Shown piece after piece: positions 10,726-21,034 of a DNA stretch of 64,000 nt; the first letter of the stretch is position 1, and every line of letters starts with the position of its first letter. Under the pieces are notes generated by a model, which had not been told where the DNA came from, did not search any database, and saw only the letters and a program-made list of their open reading frames with translations. A program made the translations under genes and the position numbers. Where the stretch lies: assembly GCF_029784135.1 (NCBI RefSeq), contig NC_073745.1, positions 101,532,904 to 101,596,903 on the forward strand, written 5' to 3'. This DNA is from Toxorhynchites rutilus septentrionalis. Lineage: Eukaryota > Arthropoda > Insecta > Diptera > Culicidae.

Positions 10726-12610
10726 GATAGAAGATAGATATCACACCATAGATATCACACCACACCACATTTTTCGCTCGGAGGCTTCAATTTCAAACTA
10801 AAATCACATAACAACATTTACGATAGCTTTTTCAGAGTTATTATTTACTGTTAGTGATAAAAGTAGTGATAAAGATCGATTCCTTTTGAAACAATTCGCG
10901 GACCAATGTTTCGGTCTTCAACCTCATTTTTCTCGAGTTGATGTGAATGTTACATAGGATCTTTTCAAAAGTTACGCGAGAATTGTTAATTTTTGACAGT
11001 TAATTTCGAAGATATGTCTTTTTTCATATAGGCGCCATTTTCACAATGGGCGTCTATTGCTTCAGTTTGGCAGATGATGCTCTTAATTTCCAAGAGTGAA
11101 AATCGAAATGCACCACATAAATTCGAATTACAGATTTTTTCGCTACTCGTGCATAATAGTAACCATTGTGGTACATTCTACGGGTGAACTACCAATATAT
11201 CTGAGAGATTGAAAATATGTGGAATCGTTGGCTTCAGGAAACGCTCGATTATGGCAATTGTATGAATTTGTGGGTTTAAGTTACTAAAACAAAAATTCGT
11301 TATTTTTCATCCCATTTGTTCTAATGCGTATGGAAATCGGTTCTATCATTTATGTAATAATCCCAGTATGATAACTGCCCAAAAATACTAATCCTTCAAA
11401 ATCGCTTTTCGAGAACATTCGAAAGAATCAACGACACATACATATTTGCTTTTTTAATTATTTGAACGTGGAGATTGTTTCCAAAGTGAACACAAAAACG
11501 CCATTAATTCCATCCGATATTAGGATTGCACTCTAAAAAATCCTACTGAAATTAGAAACATTTCTTCGGCGACTTGAAAGGACTGTATAACAGTAAAACT
11601 GCGCAACCAAGCAAAAAATGTTACAGTCAAGCATGAAATAACATCTGAAAAAATGTATTTGGCAATAAAATCGTTCACCTGCAAAAAATCTTCGAGAGAC
11701 GAATCTCGAAAAGAGTTTTTCTGAAGACTTCTGTAATTATTTAGCGCAATTGAATGTAGTTTTATTTGAAGCTAATCGATGTAATATTTAAAAAAAATGT
11801 GTCGAAAGCATTCAAATGAAGAAACAACTAGATTTAGGTATACTTCTTCACTGAACTTTGACTGCGAGATACCAGTTCAGATTTAGAAGCGAAAATTAGA
11901 ACAAAGAAAACAATAGTCAATAGTGCCAAAAATGCTTCAATTTGAAGAAAAATATTTTCGATGCGTTTAATTCCATAGAACGTAGATTTGTCAAGTTTAA
12001 TTACAAAGTACTGCGCATGAATTCTGTTTTTGAATGGGTATTATAAAATTTTGTATAGCACTCGTTTCGCTAAGTCCTTCTCAAATTATTTAAAAAATCC
12101 TCTAAATATTCCGGTCATTTCATCATGTTATCAACATCCCACATGTACTCTGCAGATAGAAATGTATCAGCAGTTCACCATGTCAGATTTACTCTTAAGT
12201 TGACCTGGACCTATAACACAGAGATCAGTTCATGCTTAAATAGGACATAGCTTAGAAGTTGAAAACAATGATCATCTACTACCAATAGAAGCTTGATCGC
12301 TCACCGTTTATGTGAGTTTCATGCAGAATACATATTTCAGAGGTTCGATGATATGGAAAAATATTCGACATAACCACCATTTTATGGATAAATATAGAGT
12401 ACTCAAAATGGGCGGAAAGTTTAAGGTGAAGGTGGAAGCTAGTCATTGTAGTAGTATAGGTAAACCCACGTGTAAAAATAAGGTAATAGTGTTTGTGAGA
12501 GAAGAGCAAAACACACGTAAATAGATCAATTCACTTATCAGACTGTGTGACGCTTCATTGACACGAGTCTTTGAATACATTTGAAAAAAAAATAACAATT
12601 GAATACTAAA
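10726..12610. other. No gene recognised
   Basis: About 1.9 kb of AT-rich sequence. Two overlapping opposite-strand frames near 12279-12524 shadow each other and show no known motif. No transposon ends were seen. Confidence 0.45.
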
Positions 12611-12928
12611 TTAAAATGTATGAACGATATGTTCCGATGAACAATTGCAAATATAAATAAATATAGAAGGTGCATTTGCATATGAAGTAAAATTTTGATT
12701 ATACGCGAGCGTAACATGAGCAAATTTATAACACATGCGAATTGGGGCTCTTTTGGTATTGACAAGTTCTTCCGCATAGTAACTCGATGTTGATAATTCC
12801 TTAATGTTTTCCTTCGTTGATCGTATTGTTTTCACATATTCACGTTGGAGAGCCTTAACCCTTCCATTCGTTGGTCGAGGCATTTTGATTGAATGTAATA
12901 CTTTTCCGTTTACAGTTTTTGAAAGCAT
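12611..12928 (-). CDS. Unrecognised ORF, possibly one exon
   Basis: I do not recognise this frame. It spans 105 codons on the - strand. The most gene-like start is an internal ATG at about 12880, with AATCAAA before it, giving MPRPTNGRVKALQREYVK. The next 60 residues are basic and polar (STKENIKELSTSSYYAEE, VNTKRAPIRM); the last 35 look like translated AT-rich DNA. An AG acceptor-like site lies upstream (TTGTATTGCAG on the - strand near 12960). It could be a relic exon of a transposase or a small host exon. The change in composition after IRM suggests that the coding part, if real, ends there. Confidence 0.25.
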   Translation of the reverse strand: MLSKTVNGKVLHSIKMPRPTNGRVKALQREYVKTIRSTKENIKELSTSSYYAEELVNTKRAPIRMCYKFAHVTLAYNQNFTSYANAPSIFIYICNCSSEHIVHTF

Positions 12929-13769
12929 AGGCAGCCGTGGCAGTGTTCCGAGCTCTGCAATACAATTTTCTTACCCAATGTTAAAGTTGCTAAAACTTAC
13001 ATTATAGACCCATTGAACGTAAAAATAATAATTGTATTGATATCAACACAATTTTATTCTATTGATTTTCATGACATGAAACGCTATGACTCAGGAACAA
13101 CATTTTATTGAGTAGTTTTTATAGCTGTTTCGATGATGTTGTCTGGCATCAGTGTCGAAAAAATAACGATGCTTTCACCAATACAAACAAAACCATTACT
13201 GAAAATTGAAAAATGAAAATTTAACTTTCAGAGCACATGCTCGAGTTTTCCGACGTTTTTCACTTTACAGTGCGACAGCATATGAATATTTAATATCTTG
13301 TGAGTAATCGATTAGAGTTTAGTTGGTATGACTTGATGGGAAGTGTGCGAAAACGATCATTTTCTTCACACTGTTTTGCAAAATTATTGATTTTCGGGCG
13401 AGGGGTGAGGGAGGGAGATGAAAGAAATGAGCGCCATTGTAACAGCCATTTGTGTCTAGCTTCCACCTTCGCCTCAAAGATTCTTGAAAATTTATTTTTA
13501 AAAACAGATATGAATGTATTTTTAAGAAAATTGTTTTACGTGTCCACGTGGACATTATCGATCATCTGAATCGGTTTAGTAGTCCAAAAGCTATGAATTT
13601 TCGAGAATGGGAAAAATTATAATTTGAACTACCGCCTAACTGTGAAAATCATAACATAAAAAAGAAAAAGAACACATATCTGATTTTGAGATATTTTATG
13701 TAAATCCTCAGCTTTCGAGAAAAAATATAAAAATCATATATCAGTTTTATTTTTATTCGGCTCATTTAG

Positions 13770-14420
13770 CTATTCAGCTGTAACTAAGCCGAATTTATCG
13801 TGTACATTTTTTCTCATGTTGTATATTACACAGTAGCCATTTTTTTGGAATGAGTGAACCGCAGGTGCATCTGATTGAGTTTTGTTCATAGCACATGTGG
13901 ATTGCTGGACAGAATTGTTGAAGCTAACAGATGATTGCACAGTATTACCGACCATGATATTAACTTTCTTTCAGTTTTCTAGCTTCATCAGATCAAATTT
14001 TAAGGATTCCTTCGATGAACTATCAGCTGAACTGGATGCAAACGCTTCTTGGCTTCCTTCATTGAAAAAGTTCATCAAGTGGCCCTCCACGAAGCCGCTG
14101 TTATTTAACGTTGCTGCCTTGGTACATTGTTCCTCTCGCGATCCTTACATGTAATCGAGTCGCTTGTTCAATGCGATGAGATATTCCTAAAAGTCACAAC
14201 ATATTCAGAATATAACGTGTGGTATATTTTTATAAGGATTATTTCTACCTGTGCATCTTTCTTATCGCATGGACTCAATCGACCGGATCCAGCAAAATTA
14301 AATCGTGGATCAAGATACAAACAGGTCTTGAAGGCCATGCTGGTTCTTAGTTTATGGATTCTTTTTTCCATTGATGTGGAAAGTTTGCTGCCAATGTATT
14401 TCCCTGTTCCTTAATCACAT
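13770..14420 (-). pseudogene. hAT-superfamily transposase relic
   Basis: The - strand around 14371-14230 encodes SMEKRIHKLRTSMAF followed by CLYLDPRFNFAGSGRLSP, a signature of hAT transposases (an alanine/leucine-rich helix followed by YLDPRFxF). Downstream on the same strand, in another frame, a serine-rich stretch (NNSGFVEGHLMNFF, SSADSSSKESLKFDL) fits the variable insertion region of these enzymes. The catalytic RNase-H-fold core and C-terminal dimerisation domain were not found, and stops interrupt all frames. No 8-bp duplication or terminal repeats were located. Confidence 0.65.
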
Positions 14421-14931
14421 ATAACTCAGCAGATAACGTTGTAGGATGAACCATACACCCCAACGGGTTTCGTTCACCTGCGGGGTTGGAGGGTTCTATG
14501 CAACACAAAAAGTTCTCTATTATTCTTGTGGTGCATTGTCAAGCAAATTTTATTCATCTGTTTCAATCTTGCTTTGTACTGCTTGATGACATCATTCGCA
14601 CCGCACCCTATGCTGTTTAAAATTTGTTTTTGTTTTTCTCTTCGTCGTCATCATCATTGACCAGAATATGAGCATTTCCGCCTTGTCCGTTCTCAAAATC
14701 ACTTTGGCTAATTACATTTTCGTGCGTAATTACATTTTCGAGCATTGTCAATGTCCACTGCACATCTAAAAGTAATATTTTCACCGTATTTTATTCGTTC
14801 TATCACTTTTAGAATTTTTGTTTTTGGGTGTTTGCCTTGCGGTTAATTTTCCTTCTGAGCGTGACACAAATCTCTCACAAAGTGATTCGATCGAAAGATT
14901 CAACACATAGTATCGGATCAGGAAACGAGAG
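14421..14931. other. No gene recognised
   Basis: May contain the degraded upstream part of the hAT relic on the - strand, but no motif can be pinned down. Confidence 0.35.
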
Positions 14932-15030
14932 TAAAACCGGGTTCAGACGGTGCGAGTAAACATACGAGTCGGTCAGTCAGTTACTGCAGTGCAGCTACTC
15001 ACACCGTGTGAACACATCATGCCACTTAGG

Positions 15031-15211
15031 CTGATGTCACATTAGGCGGATTCGCCGCCGCGGATTCCGCGAGTAAAACCGCAGCGGAGGATCTACAGTG
15101 TATTGTGAATGAGCCATGTCACACAGAGCGGGCGGTTTTGAAAGCGAATTCATATCGAGAAAAAAACCGTCGCGATATCCGCGGCGGCGAATCCGCCTAA
15201 TGTGACATCAG
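15031..15211. mobile_element. Palindromic MITE nested in Harbinger copy 1
   Basis: Perfect 34-bp terminal inverted repeats: 15031-15064 begins CTGATGTCACATTAGGCGGA and 15178-15211 is its exact reverse complement. Total length is about 181 bp with no coding capacity. The sister Harbinger copy at 50575-50600 reads through the site without it, so this is an insertion. The exact ends and target duplication are uncertain (TTAG is possible). Confidence 0.9.
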
Positions 15212-15673
15212 TTTTAGTGTCATGTGTAATCCGGCGTGCGAGTTACTTCAAAGTTTTTTGAATTTACTCGCACTCGCATCCCTCAAAATGTCAAAAACAG
15301 AATTTAGCGCTCGAATCAGGGATGCCAAATGTAAAGAAATGTCTCTATTTTTAAGATATTTGAAAATATGCGAAGATATTTATAGACTTGAAAATTATTG
15401 GAAAAACAAATAAAACCCTCATAGTTTCTTAACGAAATCGTTGTTATTTTGTTTTGCACGCTGGCGGGGCACGTTTTCATTTAGAGACAGTTTTCTTGAG
15501 AATCTCTAATATAGAATCATTACCAGGCACAATTTTCATTCAAAATTCACTTGCAAACTTGCAAAAAAAAAGTATTGTTCTAAGAAACAAAATACATATT
15601 CGATTTTTAATTTTTAATTTAATTTTCATTATTTTAATTTTTGTATATTCCACCTGCAAATCTACAATCATTT

Positions 15674-15949
15674 TCATTTCACAAATTGGTACACGAAGCT
15701 GCTGGCAAGGCGAAATAAATAAAATTTTAAAAAATCTTTTAGACTGTCATTTATAGCATCACATACTTCCGGAATTATCTTAGCTATGGATGCTTTCGAG
15801 ATTCTGAAAAATATCGACAACAATCTGAACGATGTTCCAAAAGAAAGGCACATCAATGTCGTTTTTTTTATTTCACTCTTGCAGGTATAGCGTTGTATTG
15901 TTGGACCAATGAAATCCAACAGTGTTTCCACAGGTGTTTTTCTCAACAC
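15674..15949 (-). pseudogene. Harbinger transposase fragment (DDE_Tnp_4 type)
   Basis: The - strand frame contains ETLLDFIGPTIQRYT followed by TLMCLSFGTSFRLLSIFFRI and SKASIAKIIPEVCDAINDSL. In Harbinger nucleases the equivalent segment (LRFLATGxSFxSLxxxFRIS, then IIPEVCxAI) precedes the catalytic DDE core. Only this segment remains; the catalytic domain and the Myb-like partner gene are absent. A parallel, slightly better fragment is at 50973-51380. Confidence 0.75.
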
Positions 15950-16447
15950 TGCTCTGTATTCCAGAGGATCATCATCGTAGAGTTCCTTCTATATTGTTTT
16001 TGTTGCTCCTTTTCCTTGCATTCAATTTCTGGCCCAAATCCTTTTGCCTTTCTGCTTTTTCGGATAGTACCTTCAGTTCGAAGAAATTCAGCACAAAGTA
16101 TTTTTATACACGGTCAGCGTGTATTTCGCGATAAAATTGTGCAACTAAATATAATAAATGCAACTGGAAACCTGAGACGAATACTGCCTATAGAGAAGTC
16201 GAATTCGGATCAATCATCTGTCAAATTCGGACCTGATTGCTTTTTCTGACTATTTGATGGACATTTGAAAAATCATCTGGCATCCCTGGTAAGCCAATGC
16301 TGCAGTATCTAGTTTCGCGTCAGCAGCTCACACTGTGTGAACGGACAAGGCGAGTCAACCAATTGTCAAGCGAGTTCACCGGTTCAGTAGCTGCTCATTC
16401 TCAAGTCAGCTATTAGCAACGTATAAATGGGCTTTAAAGCGATGACA

Positions 16448-19400
16448 GAAACTTACGAATGAATAGGGCGCTTGCAGCGTGCATATGTATTAGTGATCTG
16501 TTGGGCAGGCAAGAGAGATCGCTGCATAGGATTTATATGGATCGACAAGATTGAGCTTTGTTTAAGTAATTATTTTAGCGAAATAGTTATAGAAATTTCG
16601 CGCTACACTATATAAATAACATGCGAATATATGTCTCTTTTTATAAAAATATTTACTTTTAGCGTCAAAGCCATATACACGGAGAAAAATAGAAATTTCT
16701 GTTATGGCTATGATCCATATCAATGTAAGCAGATTGATTATTGAGCAATTCCAAATGAAATCGACAAATGGCAAAACATGAGTATTTTTGATTCGAATGA
16801 AAGTGTGTATTCCGATTGGGTTAGAGGAACTATGAGTTTTCCTCAGCAATTGGGAATTTTTTTACTCAAGCGTAACTTTTGAAAAGGGCGTATCGATTTG
16901 AGTAAGAGAAATCTTTGGTAATCCATATCTCAAAAACTATGAGTCGTACCGAAATAGTGTCTTAGAAAAAAATAAAAATTCAATTTGCAATATCCAAAAT
17001 ACCTATTTTTTAATTTTTTTTTATTTTTTCATACAAAATAGAAGTCATGCAGAAAATTTTAAAAATGGGCCCAAGGTGGAAAAACTATTTTTGACGAACT
17101 TTGTGGAACATCGAATTTTTAGGAATTTTTTATTTTTCTTAGAATCTTAGAATTTTTGTAGTTTACATTCATTTTTAGCCACAAATTATGAATCCTGATG
17201 TGATTTCAAACAAAAAAGGTTATTATCAATCTCCTTCTAAATGTAACCATTCTCGAGATATTTGAAAAAATATTTCTAATTTATTGTCATTTTAATAGTA
17301 AATAATCCCTTTTAATATGTTTGTCGTGTTATACCGTCATGTTCATGAAATTTTATGAATTTTCTTATAATTTCCAACAATTTTTTTGTATTGAAGTTTG
17401 TATTTAGATAAAAAAGATTTTTTAGTTTCGCTACGTTTTGTATTAACCCACATGTCTTCGGATGTTTCGTAACGTAACTCCTAAACATATGTCTTTACCA
17501 TAACAATGTATTTGGAAAAGTAGTTGGAAATTATAAGCGAATTCATAAAAGCTCATGAACATGATGGTATAACATAACAAACATATTTGAAGGGCCTATT
17601 TACTATTAAAAAGACAATAAATTAGAAATATTTTTTTAAATATCTCGAGATGGTTACATTTAGAAGGAGATTGATAATAACCTTTTTTTGTTTTAAATCA
17701 CATCAAGACTCATAATTTGTGGCTAAAAATGATTGCTAACATACAAAATAGAAGTTTCGAAAATTCCTAAAAATTCGATGTTCCAAAAATTTCGTCAAAA
17801 ATAGTTTTACCATCTTGGGTTCATTTTTTAAATTTTCTACATGACTGCTATTTTATATGAAAAAATTGAAAAAAATATAAAAAAATACATATATTTTTTG
17901 ATACCGCAAATTAAAATTTTATTTTGTATATAAAAAAAGAGTTTTCTTCTCAGTGTATATTTTTTTCAAATTAAGCCAACAATACTCTATAACTCTTTCT
18001 AACACACTATTTCGGTACGACTCATATTTTTTGAGATATAAATTATCAAAGATTTCTCTTACTAAAAACGATACTACCTTTTCAAAAGTTACACTTGAGT
18101 CAAAAAATGAACCATAATGATGTATTTGGAAAAATTGTTGGAAATTATAAGAAAATTCATAAAATTTCATGAACATGACGGTATAACACGACAAACATAT
18201 TAAAAGGGATTATTTACTATAAAAAAGACAATAAATCAGAAATATTTTTTTAAATATCTCGAGAATGGTTGCATTTAGAAGGAGATTAATAATAACCTTT
18301 TTTGTTTTGAATAACATCAGGATTCATAATTTGTGATTAAAAATGACTGCTAACATACAAAAACTCGAAGTTTCGAAAATTCCTAAAAATTCGATGTTCC
18401 ACAAAGTTCGTCAAAAATAGTTTTACCATCTTGGGCCCATTTTTTGAATTTCTACATGACTTCTATTTTGTATGAAAAAATTTAAAAAAAATTAAAAAAA
18501 TTGTATGTTGGATATTGCAAATTGAATTTTTATTTTGTAAATAAAAAAAGAGTACTATTTTATTTTCTCAGTGTACATTTTTTCCATATTCAACCATCAA
18601 TACGCTATAACTCTTTCTAAGACACTATTTCGGTACGACTCATAGTTTTTGAGATATAAATTATCAAAGATTTCTCTTACCAAAATCGATACGCCCTTTT
18701 CAAAAGTTACGCTTGAGTCAAAAAATTCTCAATTGCTGTGAAAAACTCTTATTTCCTCCAACCCAAACGGAATACACACTTTCATTGGAATCAAAAATAC
18801 AAGTTTTTAAAATCTGCATTTTTAGGACGATTTCATTTGGAATTGCTGTATTCAAAAAGTTTCACAGAAACAATACAAATTGCACATTGCCTTTGTATAG
18901 CCGGATTAGGTGAAGTGTGCTCCAATTTAGGCCATGTGTTTTTTGCCCTGAAATGCAGGTCTCATGAAGAAGTAAACTATAATGAATATTCGTGTGCAGA
19001 TATCCTTAATCGGTGGTTAGTTTCGCCAAAAAAGCAGATGATTATGTTGAAATTAAGAACATATTCAGCTAGAAGGATGAACCAACCCTCAGATATGATT
19101 TCCGGGTACCTGAATGCTCTGCGGAGAAGTGAAATATGGTTATAAGAAAATTGATCGGAAACGAAGAAAATCCATCAGTTGGCTAATTCATGGAAAATAC
19201 AAGGAAGCATTCGAACGTGAGCTCGAGCCTCTGTGTCTTGTATCTAGGTCCGAACATGCTGATAATCCTTTCCTGTTATTTTTTCGATTCAAATCTAGTG
19301 GGAAAGTCGCTCAGTGAACATCGCGGAATAGGTGCTAGTAAGTTAAGCAATATGCGTCACACAAAAGCTCTTATTCGGTAAATAGCTTGCCTAACTGTTT

Positions 19401-19620
19401 CACAAAGTTCTTGTTAGTTCTATGAAATATTTCGCGCTAATAGAAAGATCGCAACTATATTGAAATCATCTACAAGAACGACGATTGATAATGAATCCGC
19501 TTCTGCTGCATAGAAGCTACGAATGTAAACAAATGATATTTGCCCAACAGATACTCTGCATGTATGTGTAGCAAGAGCCCTATATCTTCCATTCTTTTCA
19601 TTCCTGTATCGAGCTGCGTG
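16448..19620. repeat. Large inverted (foldback-like) structure with about 600-bp units
   Basis: The left arm from about 16450 to 17410 is matched in inverted orientation by sequence up to about 19600; for example the reverse complement of 16790-16870 matches 18695-18790, and 16484-16540 matches 19548-19600. On the right a unit of about 600 bp is repeated directly (about 17508-18110 and 18120-18720). Landmarks in every unit are TATCTCGAGA, TATTTCGGTACGACTCATA and AATTCGATGTTCCA. The structure holds coding relics in both flanking arms, so it looks like an element with long inverted ends plus unit expansion in the middle. No target duplication was resolved. Confidence 0.75.
18738..19380 (+). pseudogene. 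SWIM zinc finger / YqaJ-like nuclease relic
   Basis: A 135-codon frame reads IAHCLCIAGLGEVCSNLGHV near residue 50, which fits the SWIM finger (CxC...CxH) seen in insect proteins carrying a YqaJ-type exonuclease domain; the final His is Asn here (CSN). A following WLVSPKKQ matches the usual WLxPxxKK after the finger. Further on, in other frames, ERELEPLCLVSRSEHADNPF and GASKLSNMRHTKALIR resemble the linker and the start of the YqaJ domain (ITASKxxxVCHT). Frameshifts separate the pieces. The opposite arm (16562-16849, - strand) carries an inverted, more degraded relative of the first part. Function cannot be retained. Confidence 0.5.
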
Positions 19621-19936
19621 TGTTTATGTGTGTGAAATCAGCATTATAAACATATGATGCCCGCTCGTTGTGCTGTGCTTGCTATCTCACTCGCGACTAC
19701 GGGTAGGTAAGCACCCAAACCGGCAGAACGGCAGATCATTAATTTAAACCGTTTAGGGATGAGGGAATTGTAATGTATTGCATATCAAACAAGTCTTATG
19801 GCGGGTTTACATTAGGGAGATCTATAGCTATAGATGGATTTATTCACGTGAAAATAGGTGTAAACGGGTGAGAATAAATATGATACACTTATTCGAGGTA
19901 TATATAACTTTAATAAATTCAGCATATGCATATGCA
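19621..19936. repeat. Fragment of an older dispersed repeat, uninterrupted copy
   Basis: 19695-19798 aligns with 30503-30605 joined to 34344-34375: CGGCAGAACGG, TTAAACCGTTTAG, GAATTGTAATGTATTGCATA and TCAAACAAGTCTTA all recur. Here the sequence runs through the TAA that is split by the MITE plus copia insertion at 30606-34343. A further match, 20740-20810 with 34390-34440, shows that the repeat was longer and is interrupted here after 19798. Confidence 0.7.
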
Positions 19937-20308
19937 TTCTACTCAAAGTTATTGATGTTTTTTCCCTGAAAACACGACCTTTTCTTTTGCTAGTCGTTCT
20001 TTTTGGGGCAAACATAATACAAAATTATTGATGGCATTTTAAAGAGCACATTTGACTCTACATATGGTGAAACTTTTAAAAGAGTGTTATTTTTTGTATT
20101 TGAGTAAATTAAATTTGAAATTATGAGTTTTTGCATATAAATGAACAAGTTGCAATTTTTAAATGCATATAGTAAGCGTAGACTTTAAAGCAGCATCACT
20201 TCAGTTCAGTCTTATAGCCAGTCAACATGGATGTTGAACCAAAAAGAACGACTAGCAAATGAAAAGATCGTGTTTTCAGGGAAAAAAACATCAATAACTT
20301 TGAGTAGA
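19937..20308. repeat. Near-perfect inverted repeat of about 65 bp
   Basis: 19937-20001 (ACTCAAAGTTATTGATG ... CTAGTCGTTCTTTTT) is the reverse complement of about 20243-20308 with a few mismatches. The spacer of about 240 bp has no ORF. On the right arm ATGGATGTTGAACCAAAAAG starts a short frame whose beginning is mirrored on the left arm. This may be a small foldback element or the inverted duplication of a transposase start. Confidence 0.75.
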
Positions 20309-21034
20309 ATTAAGATACATACAAGTTATGTACCGTAAAATGCGTGGACTGGAAAGCTCTAAAAGTCATTCGAAGACAGTTTTGATGTAGAATTTTACAT
20401 ATAAAAATTAGAGCAAAAAAACCGTTTTTTTCATGATAACCCTAACTCAACCTAGAGAAAAAGCGCTATATCGGTTATTTGAAGAGATAGAAAGAAATAT
20501 TGTTCGACAAAGTTACTTAAAATAACCAGAGCTACAATATTGTCGAACTGTGTTTACCTCTATCTATAAAGATAAGAAAGTTAGATTTTTTATTTCATCG
20601 ACAATTTTGGTCACCCTACTTTTGATAACATAAAAATGAGCGCTCTATTATATGTAACAACTTTGTCGAAGACAGTTTTTGTCTAGAGAATCACTGTCGA
20701 GCTCTAGATGCAAATTTCCACTTAAATGCACCTCCTGGACCATAGTGCATTAGTATGCAAATCATCAGGATTTGTTCGTAGTGAAAATAGTTATCAACGT
20801 TCGCTTCGATTATTGTTTGATTAGTAATCGTTTGATTAATAACCGGTTAATGTAGTCAGTATTCAAATTAATCGAACTGACATCGGTATATTGGGCGATA
20901 TGCATCTCAAGCTATAGATCTAATTTAACTAAATCTAATGACGACCGATTTTTTAAATTTATTTTCTGTGAATCATACCAAATATCTATATTTTATTTGT
21001 TCTAACGTACATTTTTGTCCTTCTCCCATCATAG
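20309..21034 (+). other. Upstream region of the aminotransferase gene
   Basis: No ORF is supported. 20740-20810 matches the dispersed repeat at 34390-34440. The last 30 nt (ATTTTTGTCCTTCTCCCATC then ATAG) form a strong polypyrimidine tract and AG acceptor ending at 21034, so this is probably the 3' part of an intron in the 5' untranslated region. The first exon and promoter were not located. Confidence 0.55.

Larger units (their letters stand above)
14932..16437. mobile_element. PIF/Harbinger-type non-autonomous element, copy 1
   Basis: Element 14935-16434 is flanked by TAA (14932-14934 and 16435-16437), the 3-bp target duplication typical of PIF/Harbinger. Ends read AACCGGGTTCAGACGG and TATAAATGGGCTT. 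Most of the sequence aligns with the second copy at 50492-51590, which lacks the palindromic MITE present here at 15031-15211. The interior keeps fragments of a Harbinger transposase on the - strand but no complete gene, so any movement would depend on an enzyme supplied elsewhere. Confidence 0.8.

Noticed and set aside
10437..10727. 96-codon frame in the 143-bp array
   Set aside because: Tandem repeat translation ending in a TATATA tail.
20938..21034. Extended N-terminus of the aminotransferase (MTTDFLNLF...)
   Set aside because: This part is a polypyrimidine-rich intron end with an AG acceptor at 21034; the translated residues are not family-like.
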